From positions 25,742 through 89,741 of the forward strand of contig NZ_JABTTS010000033.1 of NCBI RefSeq assembly GCF_018638295.1: DNA of 64,000 bases, given 5' to 3'. The notes below the pieces were generated by a model that had not been told where the DNA came from, did no database searches, and saw only the letters and a list, made by a program, of their open reading frames with translations. This stretch comes from Streptomyces sp. CHD11 (GTDB lineage: Bacteria > Actinomycetota > Actinomycetes > Streptomycetales > Streptomycetaceae). This document shows, piece by piece, positions 24,154 to 32,947 of this stretch. How positions within the stretch are numbered: position 1 is the stretch's first letter; each line of letters starts with the position of its first letter. The position numbers and the translations under genes are program-made.

Positions 24154-26013
24154 CTAGGGGGTCGCTTCCACGACCGCCAGAAGGGTGCCGACCTCCACCT
24201 GCCGGCCGGGGGTCGCGTGCAGGGCGCTGACGACTCCCGTGGCCGGGGCGGTGATCTTGTGCTGCATCTTCATGGCCTCCAGCCAGAGGAGGGGCTGCCC
24301 GGCCTCCACCGCGGCTCCCTCGGTCACTCCGTCGGCGACGCGGACGACGGTGCCCGGCATGGGGGCCAGGAGGGAGCCGGGGGCGTGCTGGGTGGTGGGG
24401 TCGGGGAAGCGGGGCAGGGCGGTGAGCGCGGCGGCGTTGACGTACACGCGGTCGCCGTAGCGGCTGACCTCGAACCTGCGCCGTACACCGCCGGCCTCCA
24501 GGATCACCAGACGCGCGTCGGCGTGCACGACCCGCACCCCTTCGGCGGCCAGGCCGTCGCGCGTGTGCCGGTAGCGGACCTCGTGTTCCTCGCCCGCCAT
24601 GGCGTACCGCTTGACCTGCGGCTGGGAGGCGAGGTTGCGCCAGCCGCCGAAGCGGGAGCGGCCGTGGGCGTCGGCGAGGGCGGCGGCGAGCGGGGCGTGC
24701 GGGTCGGGGGCCGGGGTGGTCAGTCCGGGGAGGTGGCGGTCGTAGAAGCCGGTGTCCATCCGGGCTGCCGCGAACTCCTCGTGCCGCAGGGAGCGGACGA
24801 GGAGGTCCCGGTTGGTGACGGGGCCGTGGATCACCGCGCGCTCCAGGGCGGCGGCCAGTTTGCGGACCGCCTCCGCGCGGGTGGGCGCGTGGGCGACGAC
24901 CTTGGCGAGCATGGGGTCGTAGTGGACGCCGATGTCGTCGCCGTCGGTGCAGCCGGTGTCCAGGCGCACGCCGTCGGGGACGGCGAGGCGGTGCAGCCGG
25001 CCGGTCTGCGGTGCCCAGTCGTGGGCGGGGTCCTCGGCGTAGAGGCGGGCCTCCACGGCGTGCCCGTGCAGGGCCGGGGGTTCGCCGTCCAGGGCGTGCC
25101 CCTCGGCGACGCGGATCTGCTCGGCGACGAGGTCGACGCCGAAGACGGCCTCCGTCACCGGGTGTTCCACCTGGAGGCGGGTGTTCATCTCCAGGAAGTG
25201 CGCGCGTCCGCCGGCGACGAGGAACTCCACGGTGCCGGCCCCGACGTAGGAGACGGCGCGCGCGGCGCGTACGGCGAGGGAGTGGAGTTCCCCGGTGAGC
25301 CGGGCGGAGAGCCCGGGGGCCGGGGCCTCCTCGATGACCTTCTGGTGCCGTCGCTGGAGGGAGCAGTCGCGGGTGCCGAGCGCCCACACCGTGCCGTGGG
25401 TGTCGGCGAGGACCTGCACCTCGACGTGCCGCCCGCCCGCGTCACCGCCGAGGTACCGCTCGGTGAACACCTCCCCGTCGCCGAAGGCGCTCGCGGCCTC
25501 CGCGCGGGCGGCGGACAGCTCGGCGTCCAGGTCCGCGAGGCGCCGTACGACGCGCATGCCGCGTCCGCCGCCGCCCGCCGCCGCCTTCACCAGCACCGGC
25601 AGATCGGCCTCGGTGACCTCGCGCAGGGGCTTGATGCCCATCAGCTCCTTGGCGCGCGTCTTGGACGCCATCGCCTCGATCGCCTCCGGGGGCGGCCCGA
25701 CCCACACCAGTCCGGCGCCCTGGACGGCCCGCGCGAAACCGGCGTTCTCGGAGAGGAAGCCGTAGCCGGGGTGCACGGCGTCCGCGCCGGCCGCGAGGGC
25801 GGCCTTCACGATCAGGTCGCCGCGCAGGTAGGTGTCGGCGGGCGACGACCCGGGCAGGCGGACGGCGGTGTCCGCGACGCGCGTGTGGAGCGCGTCAGCG
25901 TCGGCGTCCGAGTGCACGGCGACCGTGCGGATTCCCAGCTCACGGCAGGTGCGGACGACACGGCAGGCGATCTCGCCGCGGTTCGCCACCAGTACGGAGG
26001 TGATCGTGGTCAT
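24154..26013 (-). CDS. Biotin-dependent acyl-CoA carboxylase alpha subunit (BC-BCCP)
   Basis: The 619-aa protein has a biotin carboxylase domain in residues 1-450: VLVANRGEIACRVVRTCREL, the glycine-rich ATP loop AAAGGGGRGMRVV and EMNTRLQVEHPVTE. A linker follows, then a C-terminal biotinyl domain whose target lysine sits in LEAMKMQHKITAP. It carboxylates biotin for the beta subunit encoded just upstream in the operon. Size and architecture fit methylcrotonyl-, geranyl- or related CoA carboxylases. The ATG at 26013 has GAGG upstream and starts 9 bp after the beta-subunit stop. Confidence 0.94.
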   Translation of the reverse strand: MTTITSVLVANRGEIACRVVRTCRELGIRTVAVHSDADADALHTRVADTAVRLPGSSPADTYLRGDLIVKAALAAGADAVHPGYGFLSENAGFARAVQGAGLVWVGPPPEAIEAMASKTRAKELMGIKPLREVTEADLPVLVKAAAGGGGRGMRVVRRLADLDAELSAARAEAASAFGDGEVFTERYLGGDAGGRHVEVQVLADTHGTVWALGTRDCSLQRRHQKVIEEAPAPGLSARLTGELHSLAVRAARAVSYVGAGTVEFLVAGGRAHFLEMNTRLQVEHPVTEAVFGVDLVAEQIRVAEGHALDGEPPALHGHAVEARLYAEDPAHDWAPQTGRLHRLAVPDGVRLDTGCTDGDDIGVHYDPMLAKVVAHAPTRAEAVRKLAAALERAVIHGPVTNRDLLVRSLRHEEFAAARMDTGFYDRHLPGLTTPAPDPHAPLAAALADAHGRSRFGGWRNLASQPQVKRYAMAGEEHEVRYRHTRDGLAAEGVRVVHADARLVILEAGGVRRRFEVSRYGDRVYVNAAALTALPRFPDPTTQHAPGSLLAPMPGTVVRVADGVTEGAAVEAGQPLLWLEAMKMQHKITAPATGVVSALHATPGRQVEVGTLLAVVEATP

Positions 26014-26021
26014 GGTGGGCC

Positions 26022-27620
26022 TCACATCCGGAAGACGCCGAAGCCACCGCGCGCGCCCTCGTAGGGGGCGGTGTGGATGGCCGACAGGCACAGGCCGAGG
26101 ACGGTGCGGGTGTCGCGCGGGTCGATGACGCCGTCGTCGTACAGCCGCCCGGACAGGAACATGGGCAGCGACTCGGACTCGATCTGCTGCTCCACCATGG
26201 CGCGCAGCGCCGCGTCCGCCTCGTCGTCGTACGGCCGTCCCTTCGCCGCCGCCGACTGCCGCGCGACGATGGACAGGACGCCGGCGAGCTGCTGCGGGCC
26301 CATGACGGCGGACTTGGCACTGGGCCAGGCGAACAGGAAGCGCGGGTCGTAGGCGCGGCCGCACATGCCGTAGTGCCCGGCGCCGTAGGAGGCGCCCATG
26401 AGGACGGACAGGTGGGGCACGCGGGAGTTGCTGACCGCGTTGATCATCATCGCGCCGTGCTTGATGATGCCGCCCTGCTCGTACTCCCTGCCGACCATGT
26501 AGCCGGTGGTGTTGTGCAGGAAGAGGAGCGGGATGTCGCGCTGGTTGGCGAGCTGGATGAACTGGGCGGCCTTCTGGGACTCCTCGCTGAAGAGGACCCC
26601 CCGGGCATTGGCGAGGATGCCGACGGGATAGCCGTGGAGGGTGGCCCAGCCGGTGGTGAGGCTGGTGCCGTAGAGGGGTTTGAACTCGTCGAAGTCGGAG
26701 GAGTCGACGATCCGGGCGATGACCTCGCGCGGGTCGAAGGGGGTCTTCAGGTCGCCCGGGACGATGCCCAGGAGTTCGTCCTCGTCGTACGCGGGCGGGG
26801 CGGCTGGTGCCGGGGCGGCGTACGCCTTGCGGTGGTTGAGCCGGGCCACCACCCGGCGGGCCTGGCGGAGCGCGTCCGGTTCGTCGACGGCGAAGTGGTC
26901 GGCGAGGCCCGACACGCGCGCGTGCATCCCGGCGCCGCCCAGGGACTCGTCGTCACTCTCCTCCCCGGTCGCCATCTTCACCAGCGGCGGGCCGCCGAGG
27001 AACACCTTGGCCCGCTCTTTGACCATGATCACGTGGTCGGACATGCCGGGGACGTACGCGCCGCCGGCGGTGGAGTTGCCGAAGACGACGGCGACGGTGG
27101 GGATGCCGGCCGCGGAGAGCCGGGTGAGGTCCCGGAAGACGGCGCCCCCGGGGATGAAGATCTCCTTCTGGGAGGGCAGGTCGGCGCCGCCGGACTCGAC
27201 GAGGCTGATCACCGGGAGCCGGTTGGTGAGCGCGATCTCGTTGGCGCGCAGGGCCTTCTTCAGGCTCCACGGGTTGCTGGCGCCGCCGCGCACGGTCGGG
27301 TCGTTCGCGGTGATCAGGCACTCCACGCCCTCGACGACGCCGATGCCGGTGACGAGGGAGGCGCCGACGGTGTAGTCGCTCCCCCAGGCGGCCAGCGGGG
27401 ACAGTTCCAGGAAGGGCGTGTCGGGGTCGAGGAGCAGCTCGATGCGCTCACGGGCGAGCAGCTTGCCGCGCGTGCGGTGCCGCTCGACGTACTTCTCACC
27501 GCCGCCGGCGACGGCCTTGGCGTGCTCGGCGTCGAGTTCGGCGAGCTTGGCGAGCATGGCGTCGCGGTGCTCGCGGTACTCCGGGTCGGCCGGGTTCAGG
27601 GCGGATCCGAGGACCGTCAC
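26022..27620 (-). CDS. Acyl-CoA carboxylase beta subunit (carboxyltransferase)
   Basis: The 532-aa protein resembles methylcrotonyl/geranyl-CoA carboxylase carboxyltransferases. Motifs: RTRGKLLARERIELLLDPD, VGASLVTGIGVVEGVECLI, the oxyanion regions VFGNSTAGGAYVPGMSDH and LLFLHNTTGYMVG, and GASYGAGHYGMCGRAYDPR. The GTG at 27620 overlaps the AtuA-like gene's stop (GTGA) and has GGAGG upstream, so translation is coupled. It forms the holoenzyme with the alpha subunit. The carboxylated substrate cannot be settled from sequence alone. Confidence 0.93.
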   Translation of the reverse strand: MTVLGSALNPADPEYREHRDAMLAKLAELDAEHAKAVAGGGEKYVERHRTRGKLLARERIELLLDPDTPFLELSPLAAWGSDYTVGASLVTGIGVVEGVECLITANDPTVRGGASNPWSLKKALRANEIALTNRLPVISLVESGGADLPSQKEIFIPGGAVFRDLTRLSAAGIPTVAVVFGNSTAGGAYVPGMSDHVIMVKERAKVFLGGPPLVKMATGEESDDESLGGAGMHARVSGLADHFAVDEPDALRQARRVVARLNHRKAYAAPAPAAPPAYDEDELLGIVPGDLKTPFDPREVIARIVDSSDFDEFKPLYGTSLTTGWATLHGYPVGILANARGVLFSEESQKAAQFIQLANQRDIPLLFLHNTTGYMVGREYEQGGIIKHGAMMINAVSNSRVPHLSVLMGASYGAGHYGMCGRAYDPRFLFAWPSAKSAVMGPQQLAGVLSIVARQSAAAKGRPYDDEADAALRAMVEQQIESESLPMFLSGRLYDDGVIDPRDTRTVLGLCLSAIHTAPYEGARGGFGVFRM

Positions 27621-29308
27621 AGCAGGACCTCCGGGATGTCGAGGTGCCGGGAGCGCAGCCATTCGCCGAGCGCCTTGGCCTGCGGGTCGAAGCGGGCCTG
27701 CGCGGCGACGCCCTCGCCGAGGATGCCCTCGACGACGAAGTTCAGCGCGCGCAGGTGGGGCAGTACGTGCCGGGTGACGGGCAGACCGGCGGCCTCGGGG
27801 ACCAGCGCGCGGAACCGCTCGGCGGTCAGCTCGTGCGCGAGCCACCGCCAGGCGTCGTCGTCGCGCACCCAGACGCCGACGTTGGCGTTCCCGCCCTTGT
27901 CGCCGCTGCGGGCGCCGGCGAGGAGGCCGAGGGGTGCCCTGGTCACGGGTCCCGCGGGCAGCGGTTCGGGGAGCGCGGGTTCCGGTACGGCGTCGAGTAC
28001 GGCGGTCCCGCCCGGCGCGTCGACGGCGATACGGCGGCCGTCGTGGAGGACGGCCACATGGTCGACGTCACCATGGGGCACGTACACCTCCTCGAAGACC
28101 CCGTACGGGGAGCCCTTCCCCGGTGGTGCCATCACATGGAATCCGGGGTAGCTCGCCAGCGCCAGTTCGACGGCGGCCCCGCTCAGCACCCGGCCGACCG
28201 CCTCCTGCCGGGGGTCGCGTACGACGAGCCGCAGCAGCGCGCTCGCCGTCTCCTCGGTGGAGGCGTCGGCCCGGTCGGTGCGCGCCAGTTCCCAGCGCAC
28301 CTCGGCGGGCGGCGACGTGGCGAGCGCGTCGCCCATCTGCTCCTTCACCAGATCCGCCTTGGCCTCGATGTCGAGACCGGTGAGCACGAACACGACCTCG
28401 TTGCGGAATCCGCCGAGCCGGTTGCGCCCGACCTTGAGCGTGGGCGGCGGTGCCTCACCCCTGACCCCCTCGACGCGCACCCGGTCGGGGCCGTCCTGCC
28501 GCAGCCGTACGGTGTCCAGCCGCGCGGTGACATCGGGCCCGGCGTACCGGGCGCCGCCCGTCTCGTAGAGCAGCTGCGCGGTGACGGTCCCCACGTCGAC
28601 GAAGCCGCCGGTGCCGGGGTACTTGGTGATGACGCCGCTGCCGTCGGCGTGGATCTCGGCGAGCGGGAATCCGGGCCGCCGGAGGTCACGGGGGTCGCGC
28701 TCGCCGAAGAAGGCGTAGTTCCCGCCGGTGGCCTGCGTCCCGCACTCCAGTAGGTGCCCGGCGACGACGGCCCCCGCGAGCCGGTCGTACTCGGTCGGCC
28801 CCCAGCCGAAGTGGGCGGCGGCCGGCCCGGTGACCAGGGCCGCGTCGGTGACCCGCCCGGTGACCACGATGTCGGCGCCCGCGCGGAGACACTCGGCGAT
28901 CCCGGAGCCGCCGAGGTAGGCGTGGGCGGCGAGGCTGCCGGGGTACCGCGCGGTGAGGTCGTCGCCCTCCACATGGGCGACCCGTACGGGGATGCCGAGC
29001 CGGCCGGCGAGAGCCCGTACGGCGTCCGCGAGCCCCGCCGGGTTGAGCCCGCCCGCGTTGGTGACGATCCCGACGCCCCGCTCGTGCGCGAGGCCCAGGG
29101 TGTCCTCCAGCTGCCGCAGGAAGGTGCGGGCGTATCCGGCGGAGGTGTCCTTCAGCCGGTCGCGGGCGAGGATGAGCATGGTCAGTTCGGCGAGGTAGTC
29201 GCCGGTGAGGACGTCGACCTCGCCGCCGGTGAGCATCTCGCGCAGGGCGCCGGAGCGGTCGCCGTAGAAGCCGGAGAAGTTCCCGATGCGCAGGGGCGTC
29301 GCCGTCAC
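27617..29308 (-). CDS. AtuA-like (DUF1446) acyclic terpene utilisation protein
   Basis: The 563-aa protein has an N-terminal DUF1446 domain (RIGNFSGFYGDRSGALREML; IVTNAGGLNPAGLADAV; GADIVVTGRVTDAALVTG). An AtuA-like C-terminal ferredoxin-type domain begins near residue 460 (ARSGDKGGNANVGVWV). In Pseudomonas, atuA belongs to the citronellol/geraniol degradation cluster, but its reaction is unproven. Its GTG start overlaps the upstream gene's stop, with AAGGAGG 10 nt before. Next to carboxylase, dehydrogenase and hydratase genes it marks a branched or terpenoid acyl-CoA pathway. Confidence 0.88.
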   Translation of the reverse strand: MTATPLRIGNFSGFYGDRSGALREMLTGGEVDVLTGDYLAELTMLILARDRLKDTSAGYARTFLRQLEDTLGLAHERGVGIVTNAGGLNPAGLADAVRALAGRLGIPVRVAHVEGDDLTARYPGSLAAHAYLGGSGIAECLRAGADIVVTGRVTDAALVTGPAAAHFGWGPTEYDRLAGAVVAGHLLECGTQATGGNYAFFGERDPRDLRRPGFPLAEIHADGSGVITKYPGTGGFVDVGTVTAQLLYETGGARYAGPDVTARLDTVRLRQDGPDRVRVEGVRGEAPPPTLKVGRNRLGGFRNEVVFVLTGLDIEAKADLVKEQMGDALATSPPAEVRWELARTDRADASTEETASALLRLVVRDPRQEAVGRVLSGAAVELALASYPGFHVMAPPGKGSPYGVFEEVYVPHGDVDHVAVLHDGRRIAVDAPGGTAVLDAVPEPALPEPLPAGPVTRAPLGLLAGARSGDKGGNANVGVWVRDDDAWRWLAHELTAERFRALVPEAAGLPVTRHVLPHLRALNFVVEGILGEGVAAQARFDPQAKALGEWLRSRHLDIPEVLL

Positions 29309-30102
29309 GGCGCGGTGCCCTCCTTCGGCTCCCGTCCGCCGCCGGGCGGCCCGGCGAAGGCCTGGGCGATGTCCAGCCAGCGGTCGGCGTCGGGACCGTC
29401 GGCGGTGAGGGCGAGGTCCGCGCGGTGGGCGCGCTGGGTGACGAGGAGACAGAAGTCGAGCGCGGGCCCGGTGACCCGCTGGGGCGCGTCCTCGGGTCCG
29501 TACGCCCACACGTCACCGCCCGGCCCGGCGAGCTCCACGCGGAAGGGCTCGGCGGGCGGGGTGAGCCCGTGCGCCCCGTACGCGAAGTCCCGGGTGCGCG
29601 CCCCGAGCCACGCCACATGCCTCAGCCGGTCACTGGGTGGCCGCGTCACACCGAGCGTGTCGGCGATGTCGAGTCCATGGGCCCAGGTCTCCATGAGGCG
29701 GGCGGTGGCCATGGAGGCGGCCGACATGGGCGGCCCGTACCAGGGGAACCGCGCCCCGGCCGGCGCCTCCCGCAGCGCCTTCTCCAGCGCCGCGCGCCCT
29801 TCCCGCCAGCGGGCGAGCAGCTCGGCTGGCGCGGCCCCGGCGTACTCCTCGGCGCCCTGGTCGACGAAGGACCGCGGCGCCTCGAGGGCCCCTTCGACCA
29901 GCGCCCGGAACCCGTCCGCGTCGGTGACGGCGAGCAGCGAGGAGTGGTCGGTCCAGGCGAGGTGGGCGATCTGGTGCGCGACGGTCCAGCCGGGGGCGGG
30001 CGTCGGCAGCGTCCATTGCCCGGAAGAGAGCTCGGCCACGAGCCGGTCGACCGCCTCGCTCTCCTCACGCAGGTCGTCGATCACGGGCGTCGGATCGGAC
30101 AT
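29305..30102 (-). CDS. TIGR03084-type DinB/mycothiol-dependent metal-binding protein
   Basis: The 265-aa cytosolic protein has the DinB four-helix pattern of the maleylpyruvate isomerase family (GWTVAHQIAHLAWTDHSSLL; MATARLMETWAHGLDIADTL). Histidines are placed as expected for a metal site. The ATG at 30102 has GAGGGGAG upstream. It is the first gene of the operon that runs to 19928, and its stop overlaps the next start. Members of this group often sit in acyl-CoA catabolic operons, but the reaction is unknown. Confidence 0.82.
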   Translation of the reverse strand: MSDPTPVIDDLREESEAVDRLVAELSSGQWTLPTPAPGWTVAHQIAHLAWTDHSSLLAVTDADGFRALVEGALEAPRSFVDQGAEEYAGAAPAELLARWREGRAALEKALREAPAGARFPWYGPPMSAASMATARLMETWAHGLDIADTLGVTRPPSDRLRHVAWLGARTRDFAYGAHGLTPPAEPFRVELAGPGGDVWAYGPEDAPQRVTGPALDFCLLVTQRAHRADLALTADGPDADRWLDIAQAFAGPPGGGREPKEGTAP

Positions 30103-30179
30103 GAGGCGCTCCCCTCGGGGCACGGGCACGGCGGTGTGCGGCGCGATTGCGTGGAGCATGGCAGCGGGACCAGAAACAA

Positions 30180-30193
30180 GCAAGCATGCTTGC
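30180..30193. promoter_or_regulatory. Perfect palindrome ahead of the acyl-CoA operon (candidate TetR operator)
   Basis: GCAAGCATGCTTGC is a 14-bp perfect palindrome, 78 bp upstream of the first start codon of the operon, in an AT-richer patch. TetR-family operators commonly have this form, and the operon's last gene encodes a TetR protein. Confidence 0.65.
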
Positions 30194-30266
30194 ATGGATT
30201 TCTGGACGCACCGTTCCGGCGCAACTCGCTCGCCCTCAGCGACCGCCTGGTTCTTCGCCGGGATCC

Positions 30267-30527
30267 TCAGGCGAGGGGATCGGGTGTCACCCGCCAGATG
30301 GTGACGAGCTCCGAACGCGGCGTAATCATGTACACGAAAAAGCCACCGGCGACGAACGCGTGCTTGGCGCCCTCGTCGGCGCCCTGATACCCGGGCCCAT
30401 GCAGGTGAAGCACCTCAGCCGCCCTGACCAGTTCATCGGCCGTCTTCGCCACCTCGGCAAGGAAGTCGACCGGAGCGCCGCCCGCTACGGTCTCGCGGTC
30501 GGGCACGTACTCCCAACGCCACGTCAC
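30267..30527 (-). CDS. Putative RelE/ParE-like toxin
   Basis: The 86-aa protein has a compact alpha/beta pattern: N-terminal strand MTWRWEYVP, then helices (PVDFLAEVAKTADELVRAAEVL) and C-terminal strands (GGFFVYMITPRSELVTIWRVTP). This is the order of the RelE/ParE fold, but no catalytic residue can be pinned down. The GTG start overlaps the stop of the preceding DUF6247 gene (GTGA), the usual arrangement of antitoxin followed by toxin. The assignment rests on size, fold pattern and coupling, not on a firm family match. Confidence 0.55.
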   Translation of the reverse strand: MTWRWEYVPDRETVAGGAPVDFLAEVAKTADELVRAAEVLHLHGPGYQGADEGAKHAFVAGGFFVYMITPRSELVTIWRVTPDPLA

Positions 30528-30886
30528 TCCGCGCGCACCGCCTCGGCAGCCTCACGATAGAGGGAACTCGCCGTCCTGAGATGCCTCTGCGCCTCGTCCG
30601 CCGTGGTGGCAATCCGGGCAAGGTACTCCGCGCGGTGATACTCCCTGGCCGTGGCCGGGTACCGCTCGATCTCGATCAGGGCGGCCCAATGCCTGAGGTA
30701 GGCGTGTACCGGCTTGAGTGAACCGTGTTCCACCGCCTCCGCGAGCGCCTGATCCTTCGCCTGGTCATACGCCGCCAACAGGCCGGGAGCAACAACCGTG
30801 CAGGCAGCCCGCAGGGCGCCAGGTGTTCGCTCCGGGCGGGGGATCAGTGGGCGGTCGCCGACGGTCTCGGTGTGCTGCACGCTCAT
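30524..30886 (-). CDS. DUF6247-like putative antitoxin
   Basis: The 120-aa acidic helical protein starts MSVQHTETVGDRPLIPRPER, with a disordered N-terminus and a helical core (ALRAACTVVAPGLLAAYDQA; AYLRHWAALIEIERYPATAR). It resembles the actinobacterial DUF6247 group, whose members often sit before small RelE-like genes. The ATG has GAAGGGA upstream. With the overlapping downstream gene it forms a two-gene module between the acyl-CoA operon and the EamA gene, probably an accessory insertion. There is no recognisable DNA-binding motif. Confidence 0.6.
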   Translation of the reverse strand: MSVQHTETVGDRPLIPRPERTPGALRAACTVVAPGLLAAYDQAKDQALAEAVEHGSLKPVHAYLRHWAALIEIERYPATAREYHRAEYLARIATTADEAQRHLRTASSLYREAAEAVRAE

Positions 30887-30998
30887 GGCGCTGTTCCCTT
30901 CGTACCCCTGGGGACGGGCCGGTCACGCGACGGGGCCGGTTGCTTCGAGAGACGACAGCGACTCTAGTCCTGACAGGCCGCGCCACGCCCGGCGATCG

Positions 30999-31952
30999 TC
31001 AGGAGAGAGCCCTCGCCCCCTTCACCTTCCCCCGCCCCACCTGCGTCCGCACCGCGCCCATGCTCGCCGCGATGACCAGGGCGATGGCGGCGGCCTCGGT
31101 GGTGGAGAGGGCCTGGTCGAGGATGAGGAAGCCGGCGGCCGCGGCGAGGGCCGGTTCCAGGCTCATCAGGATGGCGAAGGTGGAGGCGGGCAGGCGGCGC
31201 AGCGCGAGGAGTTCGAGGGTGTACGGGAGCACGGAGGACAGCACCGCGACCGCCGCCCCCAGGGCGAGGACCGCCGGGTCGAGGAGCTTGGTACCGGACT
31301 CCGCGATGCCCAGCGGCAGGAACAGGAGCGCCGCCACGCCCATGGCGAGGGCGAGCCCGTCCGCCTGCGGGAAGCGGCGTCCCGTACGGGCGCTGAAGAC
31401 GATGTAGGCCGCCCACATCACCCCGGCGCCCAGCGCGAAGGCGACACCGGCGGGGTCGAGGCTGCTGAAGCCGCCGCCGCCCAGGAGGAACACACCGGCC
31501 AGGGCGAGTGCGGCCCATACGAGGTTGACCGCCCGCCGGGAGGCCAGCACGGACAGGGTGAGCGGGCCGAGCACCTCCAGCGTGACCGCCGGGCCCAGCG
31601 GGATCCGCGCGACGGACTGGTAGAACAGCCCGTTCATCGCCGCCATGGCGACCCCGAAGACGATCACCGTGCCCCAGTCGGCGCGCGCGTGCCCGCGCAG
31701 CTTCGGCCGGCACAGCAGCATCAGCACGACCGCCGCCACCAGCAGCCGCAACGTCACGACCCCGAGCGCACCGGCGCGCGGCATCAGCGTCACCGCCAGC
31801 GCCCCGCCGAACTGCACGGAGACCCCGCCCGCGAGCACCAGCCCGACCGGCCCCAGCGAACCCCGCCCGCGCGGGACGCCGTCCGGGGCGGGCGCGGAGG
31901 CATGGCCCGTCCCGGGCGCGGTGGAGGGGGTGGTGGCGCTGGGGGTGGTCAC
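30999..31952 (-). CDS. EamA-family (DMT superfamily, RhtA-like) exporter
   Basis: The 317-aa inner-membrane protein has about ten transmembrane helices in two EamA repeats: GPVGLVLAGGVSVQFGGALA at the start of the first, and GVMWAAYIVFSARTG and AVAVLSSVLPYTLELLALRRL in the second. RhtA-type members export threonine, homoserine or similar metabolites. The GTG start follows GGAAGG. It is divergent from the NUDIX gene. The upstream DNA carries an AGTGCA/TGGACT inverted repeat suggesting GntR/MocR-type control. Confidence 0.88.
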   Translation of the reverse strand: MTTPSATTPSTAPGTGHASAPAPDGVPRGRGSLGPVGLVLAGGVSVQFGGALAVTLMPRAGALGVVTLRLLVAAVVLMLLCRPKLRGHARADWGTVIVFGVAMAAMNGLFYQSVARIPLGPAVTLEVLGPLTLSVLASRRAVNLVWAALALAGVFLLGGGGFSSLDPAGVAFALGAGVMWAAYIVFSARTGRRFPQADGLALAMGVAALLFLPLGIAESGTKLLDPAVLALGAAVAVLSSVLPYTLELLALRRLPASTFAILMSLEPALAAAAGFLILDQALSTTEAAAIALVIAASMGAVRTQVGRGKVKGARALS

Positions 31953-32179
31953 GGGGCCTTCCAGGAGCGTCGGAGCGGAGACTTGTCCAGACCGAGCGTG
32001 CGGCCTGATGTACTGCCTAGTCCATCCTATTGCACTAAGTCAGCACCGTAAAGCACGTATATACCTGACGATGAGGCCCGCTCGGCGCCTCGGTCAACTC
32101 CGTCCACGACGTGGACCCCACCGGGTACCGTCTCCCCTGGTGATCCCCCCCCCTGTCCGCTCCCAGCATCCGAGGCCCT
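31953..32179. promoter_or_regulatory. Divergent promoter region with an AGTnCA inverted repeat
   Basis: This region is notably AT-rich for the window. On the minus strand TTAGTGCAATAGGATGGACT contains AGTGCA and TGGACT, an imperfect inverted repeat with a 6-nt centre (about 32017-32036). It overlaps the likely EamA promoter. No regulator gene is adjacent, so control would be from elsewhere. Confidence 0.4.
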
Positions 32180-32632
32180 GTGCGACGCCTTCTCGTCCGT
32201 CTCTGGCGACTCCTGCGCCCGCTGCAGAGCCGCATCATGTGGCTGCTGCACGCCAAGTTCGTGGTCGGCGTGACCGGTGTCGTGCGCGACGACGAGGGGC
32301 GCGTCCTGATGCTCCGGCACCGGATGTGGCCCCCGCACCGCCAGTGGGGCCTGCCGAGCGGCTTCGCCCGCAAGGGCGAGGACTTCCGGGACACCGTGGT
32401 GCGCGAGGTCAAGGAGGAGACCGACCTCGACGTGGAGGTGGGCCGCCTCGTCATGCTGAACAGCGGCCTGCGCACCCGCATGGAGGTCGCCTACGAGGCC
32501 CGCCTCCTGGGCGGCGAACTCCGCCTCGACCCCTTCGAGATCATCGAGGCCCGCTGGTGCCGCCCGGACGGCCTCCCGGAGGGAACCCAGCCGGTGTGCG
32601 GCCCGCTGGTACGGGGGGAGACGGCTCCCTGA
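32180..32632 (+). CDS. NUDIX hydrolase
   Basis: The 150-aa protein hydrolyses a nucleoside diphosphate linked to another moiety; the substrate is unknown. The Nudix box runs through GFARKGEDFRDTVV and REVKEETDL. It has the R-E-x-x-E-E core but Asp instead of the usual Gly near the end. An N-terminal hydrophobic/basic segment (RRLLVRLWRLLRPLQSRIMW) could be amphipathic and touch the membrane. GTG start with CGAGG upstream. A terminator-like stem-loop lies about 85 nt past the stop. Confidence 0.88.
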   Translation: MRRLLVRLWRLLRPLQSRIMWLLHAKFVVGVTGVVRDDEGRVLMLRHRMWPPHRQWGLPSGFARKGEDFRDTVVREVKEETDLDVEVGRLVMLNSGLRTRMEVAYEARLLGGELRLDPFEIIEARWCRPDGLPEGTQPVCGPLVRGETAP

Positions 32633-32947
32633 GAGTGCCGTCGGCCGCCTCTCCTCAAGGAACAAGGCGCTCCGGGCATGCTCGCGGTCCTCCGGCGTGC
32701 GCGCCGGGCAGCAGACCGGGGCCGGTGACCGTCGGCAACGTCACGGCCGGCCCCTGGAACCCGGATCCGCCCGGTCGGCACAGGGCGCCCGGGACGACTC
32801 GGCGATCCCGCGTGCGACGGATGCCGCCCGGCACGGGCGGCGCCCACAGCGGCTCGACGAGGACAACACCGCGTCGATCGCGGGCGTGAACCCATCGACC
32901 GTCCCCACTCGTAGTGCTGTGGTCAGATCGCAACGAAGGAGACGGCT
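32633..32947. other. 315-bp gene-free stretch
   Basis: No protein is supported on either strand. It contains a GC stem-loop at 32718-32754 (listed) and, at its right end, the AAGGAG ribosome binding site of the next gene. Confidence 0.5.
32718..32754. terminator. Stem-loop downstream of the NUDIX gene
   Basis: GGGGCCGGTGAC (32718-32729) pairs with GTCA...CCGGCCCC (32740-32754), leaving a 3-nt bulge: 12 paired bases, 10-nt loop. It probably terminates NUDIX transcription. Confidence 0.55.
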
